From the NCBI GenBank assembly GCA_964564105.1, contig CAZLZS010000011.1, positions 1 to 28,785 on the forward strand: DNA of 28,785 nt, in the 5' to 3' direction. Made by a program: the position numbers and the translations under genes. The DNA is from JACOZG01 sp964564105 (GTDB taxonomy: Bacteria; Patescibacteriota; Minisyncoccia; Phycocordibacterales; JACOZG01). Shown piece after piece: positions 16,048 through 22,922 of the stretch. The notes under the pieces were generated by a model. It did no database searches, was not told the DNA's origin, and worked only from the letters and a program-made list of their open reading frames with translations. The stretch's first letter is position 1. Every line of letters begins with the position of its first letter.

Positions 16048-16896
16048 ATGAACGAACAAACATCCCAGCCGCAAGAATCATTGTCAGCACCGAGCCTGTC
16101 CGCCGACGAGGCTGGTGTTGCGTCGGAATCAGGAAATCTGATTTCCGGTGGAAATCAGATTTCCTCCAAGAGTCGCGGGCTTCTCATCGCGCTCTTGTTT
16201 ATCCTCGCGCTCGGCTTGGGCGGCTGGCTCGTCTGGCGCTGGTGGCCGGCGGGTGTCGTCCCGCCACCGAGCGATGTTCCACCGCCAGTCGTAGTCGAAG
16301 ATACAAACATCGAACCGCCCGCTTCCGCCGCTATCATATATGATAGTGAAACCGGGGTTGATACTTCCAATTGGCAAACTTACCGCAATGAGGAGTATGG
16401 GTTTGAGTTTCGATATCCGGACGAATGGAAGATTATTGCTTGTGCACAAGGTGATAGCAAATATTGCTCGCTTATTCTTGAATTTCCTTTTGTTATTGAA
16501 TTTCCTAGTGAACTTAAAGGTCAAATTGGTACCGGTAAAGTATCTGTGTCTGTACGTGACACAACGAGTTCTTATAGCAGAGAGTCCGAAAATGACCGAA
16601 TTCAAGAAATAGTGGAGGCAAACTACATAACACCGCCCGGAACCTTTGGTGTTGAGACTGATTATCATCGGGAATCAGATCGGTACTCTCTTGCAAGTTT
16701 CGTAAATCAAAACAAGGTATCGGTGTTTTATTCTAAATATGTTGGTAAATATGGAGATACAGATGCCACATATTACTTTGACACTAACAAAGAAAAGACA
16801 GTTAGTTTTATCGGTAGTTCGATAGATGTAAATTTTATAGAACTTAATAAAACTTTATCAAAAATAGTAGGTTCAGTCGGTTTATTAAATGAGTGA
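16048..16896 (+). CDS. Membrane-anchored PsbP/lipoprotein-like extracytoplasmic protein
   Basis: 282 residues. A Ser/Glu/Gln-rich cytoplasmic head (1-42) is followed by one transmembrane helix (about 45-66, LLIALLFILALGLGGWLVW), a Pro/Val-rich linker and an outer domain beginning WQTYRNEEYGFEFRYPDEWKI (about residues 109-129), the typical opening of PsbP-like domains common in CPR bacteria. The head encodes the repeat NLISGGNQIS, caused by a 16-bp palindrome in the DNA (16131-16165). The 3' two-thirds are AT-richer than neighbouring genes. It lies 6 bases after the 42-residue gene and 3 bases before the next. Confidence 0.65.
   Translation: MNEQTSQPQESLSAPSLSADEAGVASESGNLISGGNQISSKSRGLLIALLFILALGLGGWLVWRWWPAGVVPPPSDVPPPVVVEDTNIEPPASAAIIYDSETGVDTSNWQTYRNEEYGFEFRYPDEWKIIACAQGDSKYCSLILEFPFVIEFPSELKGQIGTGKVSVSVRDTTSSYSRESENDRIQEIVEANYITPPGTFGVETDYHRESDRYSLASFVNQNKVSVFYSKYVGKYGDTDATYYFDTNKEKTVSFIGSSIDVNFIELNKTLSKIVGSVGLLNE
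16131..16165. repeat. 16-bp perfect inverted repeat inside a coding region
   Basis: Two 15-base near-palindromes (16132-16146 and 16150-16164) differ only in the central base (T versus A) and are exact reverse complements, separated by GGT. With the flanking A-T pair they make a 16-bp perfect stem with a 3-base loop. In frame it encodes a short amino-acid repeat. Confidence 0.85.
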
Positions 16897-16899
16897 ATT

Positions 16900-17733
16900 A
16901 TGAACAAGGAAATTTTGGAGAAGCTAAAAACATATTTTGAAAACCGCGACGAGGTCGTAATGGCGTTTCTTTTCGGCTCACGGGCCGAGGGGCGGGCACG
17001 GAACGATTCTGACTGGGATATCGGTGTGTACTTTAGACCGAAGACCAAGGGAGAATTGGAAACAAAAGAACGGTATACAGGCGAGAGTGAAATTTCTGGC
17101 GAGGTGGCGCGGCTTCTCGGCGCGGAAACTGATGTCGTCGTTCTTAATCGCGCCCGCCCGTCGCTCGTATTTGACGTGCTCAATTCGGGGAAAATCCTCG
17201 CCAACAAGGATGAAACATTGTACCTGGAACTGCTCTCAAAAACTCACTACGAAGCCGTTGACTACTGGAATTTCGTGAAAGAATTTTGGGATATCAGACA
17301 ACAAGCCGCGTCGCTGACCCCTAAAGCCAGGGCATTTCTTGCGGAGCATTTAACGTTTCTTGAAAACGAGTTTGCCGATTTTCCAAAATTTCAGAACCTC
17401 TCGTGGAAGGAGTACCAAGAAAACCGAAGCCAGCGGCGAGAGATTGAGCGCTGGGTAGAAAATGTTGTAATGAGCTTAATTGATATTGCAAAGGTCATTC
17501 TTGCCTCCGAGAAAAAAGATGTGCCGCAGACCTATAACGAGACAATCAAACGATTTGCGATTTCTTTTACCGATGAGAAGGCAGCTGAAAAATTGGCGGA
17601 GTTTGCCGAATTGAGAAATTTAGTAGTGCATGAATACCTTGATTTAAGATTCGCGCGCATTAAAAGGTTTATTGAAGAAGCGGAGACGCAATTGCCTCCG
17701 ATTATTGAGAAGATTAAAGAAATTATAAAATGA
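16900..17733 (+). CDS. Single-chain MNT-HEPN protein (MntA-HepT-like antitoxin and toxin fused)
   Basis: 277 residues. Residues about 1-110 form a minimal nucleotidyltransferase with FGSRAEGRARNDSDWDIGV, an exact GSX10DXD motif (Gly26, Ser27, Asp38, Asp40), and a further acidic strand ETDVVVLN. Residues about 120-277 form a HEPN domain with RNLVVHEY, an exact RX4HXY motif (Arg239, His244, Tyr246). In two-gene MntA-HepT systems the HEPN protein is an RNase toxin and the MNT protein silences it by adding AMP to the Tyr of RX4HXY. Here both lie on one chain, with no stop between. It could also be a kanamycin-nucleotidyltransferase-like enzyme with a structural HEPN domain. The start is 3 bases after the previous stop. 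Confidence 0.75.
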   Translation: MNKEILEKLKTYFENRDEVVMAFLFGSRAEGRARNDSDWDIGVYFRPKTKGELETKERYTGESEISGEVARLLGAETDVVVLNRARPSLVFDVLNSGKILANKDETLYLELLSKTHYEAVDYWNFVKEFWDIRQQAASLTPKARAFLAEHLTFLENEFADFPKFQNLSWKEYQENRSQRREIERWVENVVMSLIDIAKVILASEKKDVPQTYNETIKRFAISFTDEKAAEKLAEFAELRNLVVHEYLDLRFARIKRFIEEAETQLPPIIEKIKEIIK

Positions 17734-17897
17734 AATACCCCTGGACCGCGCTGTCGCTTATTATCATCTGGATTGCCACGACTTATATTGTGATCAAAAC
17801 AGTGAATCTGAATGTTAATTATATTTTGTTGGTTACCCTGGCGGGTACGGTGATTATCTCCTTGATCGGTTTTCGTTCTCCGACTCTGCGGAAGTAG
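17730..17897 (+). CDS. Small two-helix membrane protein, family member B (55 residues)
   Basis: ATG at 17730 overlaps the TGA of the MNT-HEPN gene by 4 bases (ATGA), so translation is probably coupled. The product begins MKYPWTALSLIIIWIA and ends SLIGFRSPTLRK, with helices at about residues 6-23 and 31-47. It is a clear paralogue of the 51-residue protein at 14170-14325. Stop TAG is at 17895-17897. No known family recognised. Confidence 0.68.
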   Translation: MKYPWTALSLIIIWIATTYIVIKTVNLNVNYILLVTLAGTVIISLIGFRSPTLRK

Positions 17898-17902
17898 AAA
17901 AG

Positions 17903-17911
17903 TTATCCACA
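17903..17911 (+). promoter_or_regulatory. DnaA-box 9-mer TTATCCACA (copy 2), with inverted partner
   Basis: Exact TTATCCACA. TGTGGGTAA at 17930-17938 is its inverted copy with one change, so the two boxes face each other across 18 bases just upstream of, and overlapping, a predicted promoter. Confidence 0.5.
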
Positions 17912-17928
17912 TTTGGTGTAAAAAAACA

Positions 17929-17957
17929 TTGTGGGTAATTTTTTTTCGCGCGATAAT
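17929..17957 (+). promoter_or_regulatory. Promoter candidate for the 25-residue basic protein gene
   Basis: TTGTGG (17929-17934), a 17-base spacer and GATAAT (17952-17957). The -35 overlaps the second DnaA-like box. The leader would be about 66 bases. TAAAAT at 18015-18020, nine bases before the ATG, is an alternative -10. Confidence 0.4.
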
Positions 17958-18029
17958 TAAGTCGTCGGTAAAACTTAAATCTGGTCGATTGATATTACTA
18001 GAATTTTTCTCCCCTAAAATAATTTCATC

Positions 18030-18107
18030 ATGGCTAAGAAAAGAAAAGCGGCGAAGAAGTCGAAAAAGACTTCGAAACGTCGGAAGGGCGGCAAGAAACG
18101 CCGCTAG
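18030..18107 (+). CDS. Very small, highly basic protein (25 residues)
   Basis: ATG at 18030 to TAG at 18105-18107. Of 25 residues 17 are Lys or Arg (MAKKRKAAKKSKK at the start, GGKKRR at the end), as in nucleic-acid-binding tails of histone-like or ribosomal proteins. It stands alone between a promoter candidate and a strong terminator (18127-18157), which supports it as a real gene. No Shine-Dalgarno is seen. It could bind DNA or rRNA; the family is not recognised. Confidence 0.6.
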   Translation: MAKKRKAAKKSKKTSKRRKGGKKRR

Positions 18108-18126
18108 CCCCATTCTTTATCAGTTT

Positions 18127-18157
18127 ACAGAATCCCCTCGTAGGGGATTCTGTTTTT
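18127..18157 (+). terminator. Strong Rho-independent terminator
   Basis: ACAGAATCCCC (18127-18137) pairs perfectly with GGGGATTCTGT (18143-18153) around a TCGTA loop and is followed by a T-run to 18157. It ends the small basic gene; the secA promoter follows 4 bases later. Confidence 0.92.
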
Positions 18158-18160
18158 ATG

Positions 18161-18169
18161 TGCTAGACT
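18161..18169 (+). promoter_or_regulatory. Extended -10 promoter for secA
   Basis: TGC-TAGACT, 9 bases before the secA ATG (18179). The predicted start is about 18176, so the leader is 0-3 bases. No Shine-Dalgarno is present. Confidence 0.55.
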
Positions 18170-18178
18170 GTCAAAATT

Positions 18179-20572
18179 ATGTCTATTTTATCAAGGTTTT
18201 TTGGCGACGATGGTTTGCGCTACTTAAAAAATATCGCGCCGCGAGCCGCGCAAATTAACGTTCTAGAACCACAGTTGATGGCTTTGCCGGATCAGACCCT
18301 CAAAGAGAAAACTGTTGGTTTGAAAGCGCGTCTCGCCGCTGGGGCCACACTCAATGATCTTCTCCCCGAGGCCTTTGCTCTGGTCCGCGAGGCCGCCAGA
18401 CGAACTCTCGGCGAGCGCCATTTCGATGTCCAGTTGCTTGGTGGCATTATTCTTCACGACGGCCGGATCGCCGAAATGAAGACCGGCGAAGGCAAGACTC
18501 TGGTCGCGACACTAGCCGTTTATTTGAATGCTTTGGGCGGTGAGGGGATGCATATCGTTACCGTTAATGATTATTTAGCTCGGCGCGACGCTGTCTGGAT
18601 GGGACAGATTTACAATTTACTGGGGTTGTCGGTTGGCGTGATCAATAATCAGGCGTCGTATTGTTACGATGCCGTTCCCGCCGCGGCAGCGGATGCCAAT
18701 CGCGATACTCTTGGTTCTTTCCAAATCGTTTACGATTTTTTAAGACCATGTTCACGCCGGGAGGCGTACGCCGCCGATATCACTTACGGTTCAAACAATG
18801 AGTTTGGTTTTGATTATCTCCGCGATCATTTGGCTTACCGGCCGGAGGACATGGTCCAAAGGAAGCACCATTTCGCGATCATTGACGAGGTGGACTCGGT
18901 GTTGATTGATGAGGCGCGGACGCCCCTGATCATTTCCGCACCAGTGGCGCCGTCCGGCAGTTTGTATAAAAGTTTTGCGCGCTTGGCCGAGACGTTCAAG
19001 CCCGAAGCGGATTACACCGTGGATGAAAAACATAAGGCCGCGGTTATTACCGAAAGCGGCATTGCCAGAGCTGAACAGAAGTTGGGTTTGAGCAACATTT
19101 ACACCGACCTCGGCATTAAATACGTTCACCATTTGGAAACGGCCGTTCGGGCCAAGGCGCTTTTTCTCCGCGACCGCGACTACGTGGTGCGGGGCGGAGA
19201 GGTTGTAATTGTGGATGAATTTACCGGCCGGCTCCAGCCGGGCCGACGTTGGTCTGATGGTTTGCATCAGGCGATCGAAGCCAAAGAGGGGGTGGCGGTG
19301 AAGGAGGAATCACGAACTTATGCCAGTATCACGCTTCAAAATTACTTTAAACTCTATCAGAAGTTGGCGGGGATGACGGGCACCGCCGCCACTTCAGCCG
19401 AGGAATTCCGCAAGGTTTACAGTTTGGAAGTGGTGGCCGTGCCCACCCATAAGCCGAGCGCCCGCACCGACCTGACGGATTTGATTTTTCAAACCGAGGC
19501 CGGCAAACACCGCGCGGTCGTGGCGAAGATCAAAGAACTCCAGGCGCGCGGTCAACCGGTGCTCGTCGGTACCATCTCAATAGAGAAGAACGAGGCGCTC
19601 TCAATTTATCTGCGGCAGGCCGGCGTACCGCACTGTCTTTTGAACGCCAAAAATCACGAGGAGGAGGCCGCGATTATTGCTGAGGCCGGTAAGGCCGGGA
19701 GCGTGGTCATTGCCACGAACATGGCTGGTCGTGGCGTAGACATTAAGTTGGGCGGCGCCGCGGCGCCACTGGCCGAATACGAGATGGTTAAGCAGCTCGG
19801 CGGGCTCTTTGTTCTTGGCACCGAGCGGCACGAGGCGCGCCGGATTGACAATCAACTCCGCGGCCGGGCCGGCCGCCAAGGTGATCCCGGGACGACCCAA
19901 TTTTTCCTGTCCTTTGAAGATACCCTGACTCGAGTTTTCGTTTCCGGGACGGTCAAAAATATGATTACACGGCTCGGTTTGCCTGAGGTCGAACCGATTG
20001 AGCATCGTTTGGTGGCCAGGGCCATCGAGAGCGCGCAAAAAAAGATCGAAGGTCTGAATTTTGATTTGCGGCGACACCTTTTGGAATACGACAATGTTTT
20101 GAATCACCAGCGGGCGCTGGTTTATGGCCGCCGGGAGCAAATTCTTTTAGGCGATCGTCAGACTCTCAGCGAACTGCTTAAAGATTATGACCCACCGCCG
20201 TCGGTGACCGTTGAGGATTTGCGGCGGATAATGTTGGGCGCTCTGGACGCACTATGGGTGGAGCATTTGGAGGCGATGGAATATTTAAAACAGGGAGTGA
20301 ACCTGCGCGCTTACGGCCAGCGCGATCCCTTTGTCGAATACAAGCGCGAGGGCTTGCGGCTTTTTAAGACCATGGAAGCGACAATGATTGAGACGATTGC
20401 CGCCGCCGTCAGACAGATGGTCGAAGGTGCACTACCTCAAGGTTCGACCTCGCGTAAGATTGAGATAGTTAAAACTTCAGCGGGTAAAAAAGTTGGCCGA
20501 AACGACCCCTGCCCGTGTGGGAGCGGCAAAAAATACAAAAAGTGCCACGGCGCGGCGGCTCCACAATCTTGA
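18179..20572 (+). CDS. secA: Protein translocase ATPase SecA, lacking the helical wing domain
   Basis: 797 residues. It drives preproteins through SecYEG using ATP. Walker A is MKTGEGKT (about residues 100-107), followed by VNDYLARRDA, TYGSNNEFGFDYLRDH, the DEAD-like AIIDEVDSVLIDEARTPLII, the preprotein-binding domain, LAGMTGTA, ATNMAGRGVDI and RRIDNQLRGRAGRQGDPG. The C-terminus has the zinc motif NDPCPCGSGKKYKKCHG. Between EYDNVLNHQRALVYGRRE and LDALWVEHLEAMEYLKQG (residues about 655-690) only some 30 residues remain, where E. coli SecA has over 100; the helical wing domain is essentially absent. It ends 3 bases from convergent tsaC with no terminator between. Confidence 0.95.
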   Translation: MSILSRFFGDDGLRYLKNIAPRAAQINVLEPQLMALPDQTLKEKTVGLKARLAAGATLNDLLPEAFALVREAARRTLGERHFDVQLLGGIILHDGRIAEMKTGEGKTLVATLAVYLNALGGEGMHIVTVNDYLARRDAVWMGQIYNLLGLSVGVINNQASYCYDAVPAAAADANRDTLGSFQIVYDFLRPCSRREAYAADITYGSNNEFGFDYLRDHLAYRPEDMVQRKHHFAIIDEVDSVLIDEARTPLIISAPVAPSGSLYKSFARLAETFKPEADYTVDEKHKAAVITESGIARAEQKLGLSNIYTDLGIKYVHHLETAVRAKALFLRDRDYVVRGGEVVIVDEFTGRLQPGRRWSDGLHQAIEAKEGVAVKEESRTYASITLQNYFKLYQKLAGMTGTAATSAEEFRKVYSLEVVAVPTHKPSARTDLTDLIFQTEAGKHRAVVAKIKELQARGQPVLVGTISIEKNEALSIYLRQAGVPHCLLNAKNHEEEAAIIAEAGKAGSVVIATNMAGRGVDIKLGGAAAPLAEYEMVKQLGGLFVLGTERHEARRIDNQLRGRAGRQGDPGTTQFFLSFEDTLTRVFVSGTVKNMITRLGLPEVEPIEHRLVARAIESAQKKIEGLNFDLRRHLLEYDNVLNHQRALVYGRREQILLGDRQTLSELLKDYDPPPSVTVEDLRRIMLGALDALWVEHLEAMEYLKQGVNLRAYGQRDPFVEYKREGLRLFKTMEATMIETIAAAVRQMVEGALPQGSTSRKIEIVKTSAGKKVGRNDPCPCGSGKKYKKCHGAAAPQS

Positions 20573-20575
20573 AAT

Positions 20576-21082
20576 TTATTCTCTGATGACTATGATTTTG
20601 CCGTTTTTGATGGCGATCAGTCTGGATGATTTTTTGTTGATTCGGCCGCCAGTCAGATAAAAATCGGCTTGAGCGCCGAAATACTTTTTGGCTTGAGCGA
20701 TCGTGGTCGCTGGCGGCCGACCTTCGGGGTTAGCTGAAGGCGCCGCCAGAGGTCCAGTCTTTTTTAATAACTGACGCAGCCGGTACGAGGCCGGCAGACG
20801 GCAGGCCACTCTTTTAGTGAAGATGATACTTGTCGGTCCTGGCCAGAACCGATTGATGATTTTTAACACTGAGCGAGTGGGCTTAATTTTGAACTTTTTT
20901 AATTCGGCTAGGTCGCTGATCAAAATAATAAAGGGTTTATCCGGCCGTCGCTGTTTCAGCCGATAAATCCGGGCGACCGTTTCCGGTTTTTGCGCCTGGC
21001 CCACCAGCCCGTAAATGGTGTCAGTCAGCAGAACGCCGACCCCGCCACGCCGCAAAATTTTGATTGCTTGATTGATCGTCAT
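20576..21082 (-). CDS. tsaC: L-threonylcarbamoyladenylate synthase (TsaC/Sua5/YrdC domain)
   Basis: 168 residues, the short TsaC form without a Sua5 tail. It makes threonylcarbamoyl-AMP from Thr, bicarbonate and ATP for the t6A modification at position 37 of ANN-decoding tRNAs. Motifs: VLLTDTIYGLVGQA (about residues 17-30), IYRLKQRRPDKPFIILI (the KxRxxxKP block), RFWPGPTSIIF, LAAPSANPEG, and a C-terminal SSRLIAI in place of the usual PSTIVD. It is convergent with secA, the stops being 3 bases apart. Its ATG at 21082 lies 14 bases beyond a hairpin that probably ends the upstream minus-strand transcript, so readthrough may supply expression. Confidence 0.9.
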   Translation of the reverse strand: MTINQAIKILRRGGVGVLLTDTIYGLVGQAQKPETVARIYRLKQRRPDKPFIILISDLAELKKFKIKPTRSVLKIINRFWPGPTSIIFTKRVACRLPASYRLRQLLKKTGPLAAPSANPEGRPPATTIAQAKKYFGAQADFYLTGGRINKKSSRLIAIKNGKIIVIRE

Positions 21083-21095
21083 AAATAATACAAAC

Positions 21096-21124
21096 GCCCG
21101 GCAAGTAGAGGATACTCGCCGGGC
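21096..21124 (-). terminator. Hairpin terminator of the 68-residue gene on the minus strand
   Basis: GCCCGGC (21096-21102) pairs with GCCGGGC (21118-21124), with a further AGT/ACT pairing inside. On the minus strand it is followed by GTTTGTATTATTT, a moderate T-run just ahead of tsaC. Confidence 0.55.
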
Positions 21125-21136
21125 AAAGCACTGGGG

Positions 21137-21343
21137 TCATGCTGGATGGGTAACATTCCTGGGCCGGCCGCAACGGCGGTAGACTGACCATCCGCTCTGT
21201 TTCGAGTCAACGATTTGGTCGGGGGGTATATACCTTTTACTTTCAATATCCCCCCTTAGTCGACACTCTTGATCATGATCAAGCTCCGCCGCAAACAACA
21301 TTTCTCTGAGCACCTGCCTGACTGAAATGATATGACCCGCCAT
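21137..21343 (-). CDS. Hypothetical 68-residue protein
   Basis: The product starts MAGHIISVRQVLREMLFAAE and continues with mixed charged sequence ending RRCGRPRNVTHPA; there is no membrane segment. AAAGGG lies 7 bases before the ATG as a fair Shine-Dalgarno. A strong minus-strand promoter (21448-21421) and a terminator hairpin (21124-21096) frame it, which supports a real transcript. The leader is about 70 bases. An internal hairpin in the DNA (a G-run pairing with a C-run around 21220-21256) means the transcript could also be a structured RNA. The family is not recognised. Confidence 0.5.
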   Translation of the reverse strand: MAGHIISVRQVLREMLFAAELDHDQECRLRGDIESKRYIPPDQIVDSKQSGWSVYRRCGRPRNVTHPA

Positions 21344-21420
21344 CTGACGACCCTTTCCCGTTGGGACCTATCCTAGCCGCGTCCTAGATCCATCTAAGTC
21401 AGTCCGGCCAGTCTGTTATT

Positions 21421-21448
21421 ATTCTACTGAAAAGACGGCTGGCGTCAA
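21421..21448 (-). promoter_or_regulatory. Minus-strand promoter for the 68-residue gene
   Basis: On the minus strand TTGACG (21448-21443), a 16-base spacer and TAGAAT (21426-21421); start about 21414. Confidence 0.6.
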
Positions 21449-21488
21449 TATGAGATGTCCACAGCCGCCTTTTATCACTCGGCTATTC

Positions 21489-21499
21489 AATGTTATAAT
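21489..21499 (+). promoter_or_regulatory. Extended -10 promoter for the DUF378 gene
   Basis: AATGTTATAAT contains TGT-TATAAT (21491-21499). It gives a 60-base leader that holds a hairpin TCCGCC..GGCGGA before the coding start. No good -35 is seen. Confidence 0.55.
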
Positions 21500-21567
21500 C
21501 TACTCGGCCGGTCCGCCGCCTCTTGGCGGAACAGATTTATTAGCTAATTATTATTAATGTGAAAAAT

Positions 21568-21798
21568 ATGAAAGGTTTACATACTATTTCGTTCATCCTT
21601 TTAGTCATCGGTGGTCTTAACTGGTTAATTTTCGGTATCTGGGGGACCGATGTTGGGACCTGGCTTGGCGGAACGATGGATAGCGGCATCGCGCAAATCA
21701 TCTATGTTTTGGTTGGTTTGGCCGCGATCTCTGAGGTGCTGACGCACAAAAAGAATTGCAGAATGTGCGGTAGCGGCGCTAACCAGATGAGTTCGTAA
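21568..21798 (+). CDS. DUF378 (YuzA-like) small membrane protein
   Basis: 76 residues from the ATG at 21568; an in-frame GTG at 21559 could add three residues, but family members start MKGLHTI. The sequence MKGLHTISFILLVIGGLNWL is the DUF378 signature, followed by a second helix (IAQIIYVLVGLAAISEVL, about residues 48-65) and a Cys-containing tail NCRMCGSG. Function in the family is unknown; it is an inner-membrane protein with two helices. The C-terminal CxxC is a possible metal site. It has its own promoter and a downstream hairpin (21836-21867). Confidence 0.85.
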   Translation: MKGLHTISFILLVIGGLNWLIFGIWGTDVGTWLGGTMDSGIAQIIYVLVGLAAISEVLTHKKNCRMCGSGANQMSS

Positions 21799-21835
21799 AC
21801 AGTCCAGCTGAAAAATTAGTTAAGTGGAGACGAGA

Positions 21836-21867
21836 TAAGCCCAGAACCCTAGGTGGTTCTGGGCTTA
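21836..21867. terminator. Perfect 13-bp hairpin, likely bidirectional transcription end
   Basis: The arms at 21836-21848 and 21855-21867 pair perfectly with a 6-base loop. It lies between the DUF378 gene (+) and the end of the 75-residue gene (-). T-runs are weak on both sides, so it may work as a bidirectional terminator or RNA-stabilising hairpin. Confidence 0.6.
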
Positions 21868-21886
21868 ATCTTGAGCGATGAAGGGA

Positions 21887-22114
21887 TTAACCGTTACCAT
21901 ACCCGCGCCTCCCTCTCTGATTGGCCAGTTTCTTTTGCACTCGCTTCCACAATTGTTCTCTCGCGGCCGTTCGCACTGCCGGCAGTTCCACCGGCGAGCT
22001 TCGGCCGTTTTGCCGGACACAGCAAGCCAGTTCCAGCATCACCCGCTCTTCCGGTGTCAGCCGAGGCAAAAGATCTCGGTACTGATTCTCAAACTCTTTT
22101 CGCTCCAGCGCCAT
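21887..22114 (-). CDS. Hypothetical 75-residue protein with an ideal Shine-Dalgarno
   Basis: MALERKEFENQYRDLLPRLT is followed by PEERVMLELACCVRQ and a basic tail ending RGRRGYGNG; it is mostly helical, with no membrane segment. Upstream on the minus strand AAAGGAGGTGAT (complement of 22120-22131) is a full match to the anti-Shine-Dalgarno of 16S rRNA, with 9 bases from GGAGG to the ATG. This marks it as well translated and shows that the host has a standard 16S tail. No family recognised; the basic end could touch nucleic acid. Confidence 0.65.
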   Translation of the reverse strand: MALERKEFENQYRDLLPRLTPEERVMLELACCVRQNGRSSPVELPAVRTAAREQLWKRVQKKLANQRGRRGYGNG

Positions 22115-22191
22115 GGTTCATCACCTCCTTTCTCGCGAAGAGCCAAATCTATATTAAATGGTAGTCCAATCAGCCCACTTGTCAAATTAAG

Positions 22192-22222
22192 AAAAAAGCG
22201 CCGGACCAGAAGGTCTGGCGCC
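22192..22222 (-). terminator. Rho-independent terminator of the secreted protein gene
   Basis: On the minus strand GGCGCCAGACC pairs with GGTCCGGCGC around TTCT (one mismatch) and is followed by six T (complement of 22192-22197). Confidence 0.85.
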
Positions 22223-22224
22223 TT

Positions 22225-22249
22225 ACTGTCAACACTTAGTGTTGACAGT
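22225..22249. repeat. 25-base perfect palindrome
   Basis: ACTGTCAACACT and its exact reverse complement surround a single T (12+1+12). It lies just beyond the stop of the secreted protein gene and just before its terminator. Confidence 0.85.
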
Positions 22250-22259
22250 GCTCGACTTA

Positions 22260-22802
22260 TCAGAATCCAGTAGGCATTCCGAGTCCGTGGTATGGATAGT
22301 ATAAACCGGGTTCGGGTTTCGCTGAAAGCCCACTTGCTTCAATGACACCATCCTTGATCACAGCTCTCTCGGCAAAAAGTAGAGCGCGGTAGCGATAGCC
22401 GGGACCCACTTGGTGGTGTGGTCCCCAGATGGGATATTGTCCTTCAACAAATTTGAAGGAGATGCCGCTATCACCAAGCGGAACCGGCATTTTCCCAACC
22501 GAGACCAATCGCATGACCTCGATCTTAAGTCGTTCCAGTTCATCTGTGTTGAGAAAACCCCCGGAAGATGCGTCCACTCGTAGAATTACACGTTGGCTTT
22601 TGGGATTATAGATCAGCTCGAGAGGTTTACCGTCCGGTCCGTTGTAACCGACGACCAGTTCAGGAACCATTTGCTGAAATGGTTTAGAAACAGAAACGCT
22701 CGAATTTGTCAGCGTCACCCCTTCCTTCTCAGGAGATAAGAATGGCACCCATATGGCAGATGCAGCCAACATACCCAAAATAAAACTGACCAAAGTTTTC
22801 AT
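22260..22802 (-). CDS. Secreted or membrane-anchored protein of unknown function
   Basis: 180 residues from the ATG at 22802. This start is chosen because GGAGAA (complement of 22809-22814) lies 6 bases before it and it opens a signal/anchor helix (MKTLVSFILGMLAASAIWVP); the frame is open 26 codons further upstream, but that extension is charged and has no ribosome site. The rest is a soluble beta-rich domain with LELIYNPKSQRVILRVDAS, SGISFKFVEGQYPIWGP and a Tyr/Pro/Gly-rich end (GLYYPYHGLGMPTGF). No family recognised. It is followed by a palindrome and a terminator. Confidence 0.65.
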   Translation of the reverse strand: MKTLVSFILGMLAASAIWVPFLSPEKEGVTLTNSSVSVSKPFQQMVPELVVGYNGPDGKPLELIYNPKSQRVILRVDASSGGFLNTDELERLKIEVMRLVSVGKMPVPLGDSGISFKFVEGQYPIWGPHHQVGPGYRYRALLFAERAVIKDGVIEASGLSAKPEPGLYYPYHGLGMPTGF

Positions 22803-22922
22803 CTCGAGTTCTCCATGGCAAAGACCTAAGGTCCATTTCCTGTTTCGATCCTTTTGGATCTCATCAGCCCGAGCACACACTCGAGGACAGGCGGAAGGTT
22901 TTATAGAGATCCTCCCGAACTC

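Noticed and set aside
19601..20140. 179-codon minus-strand ORF inside secA
   Set aside because: Shadow of a well-supported gene in a GC-rich region. Similar long antisense frames at 15247-15795 and 14044-14667 were rejected for the same reason.
22803..22880. 26-residue upstream extension of the secreted protein
   Set aside because: No ribosome site; it would place charged residues before the signal helix that begins at 22802.
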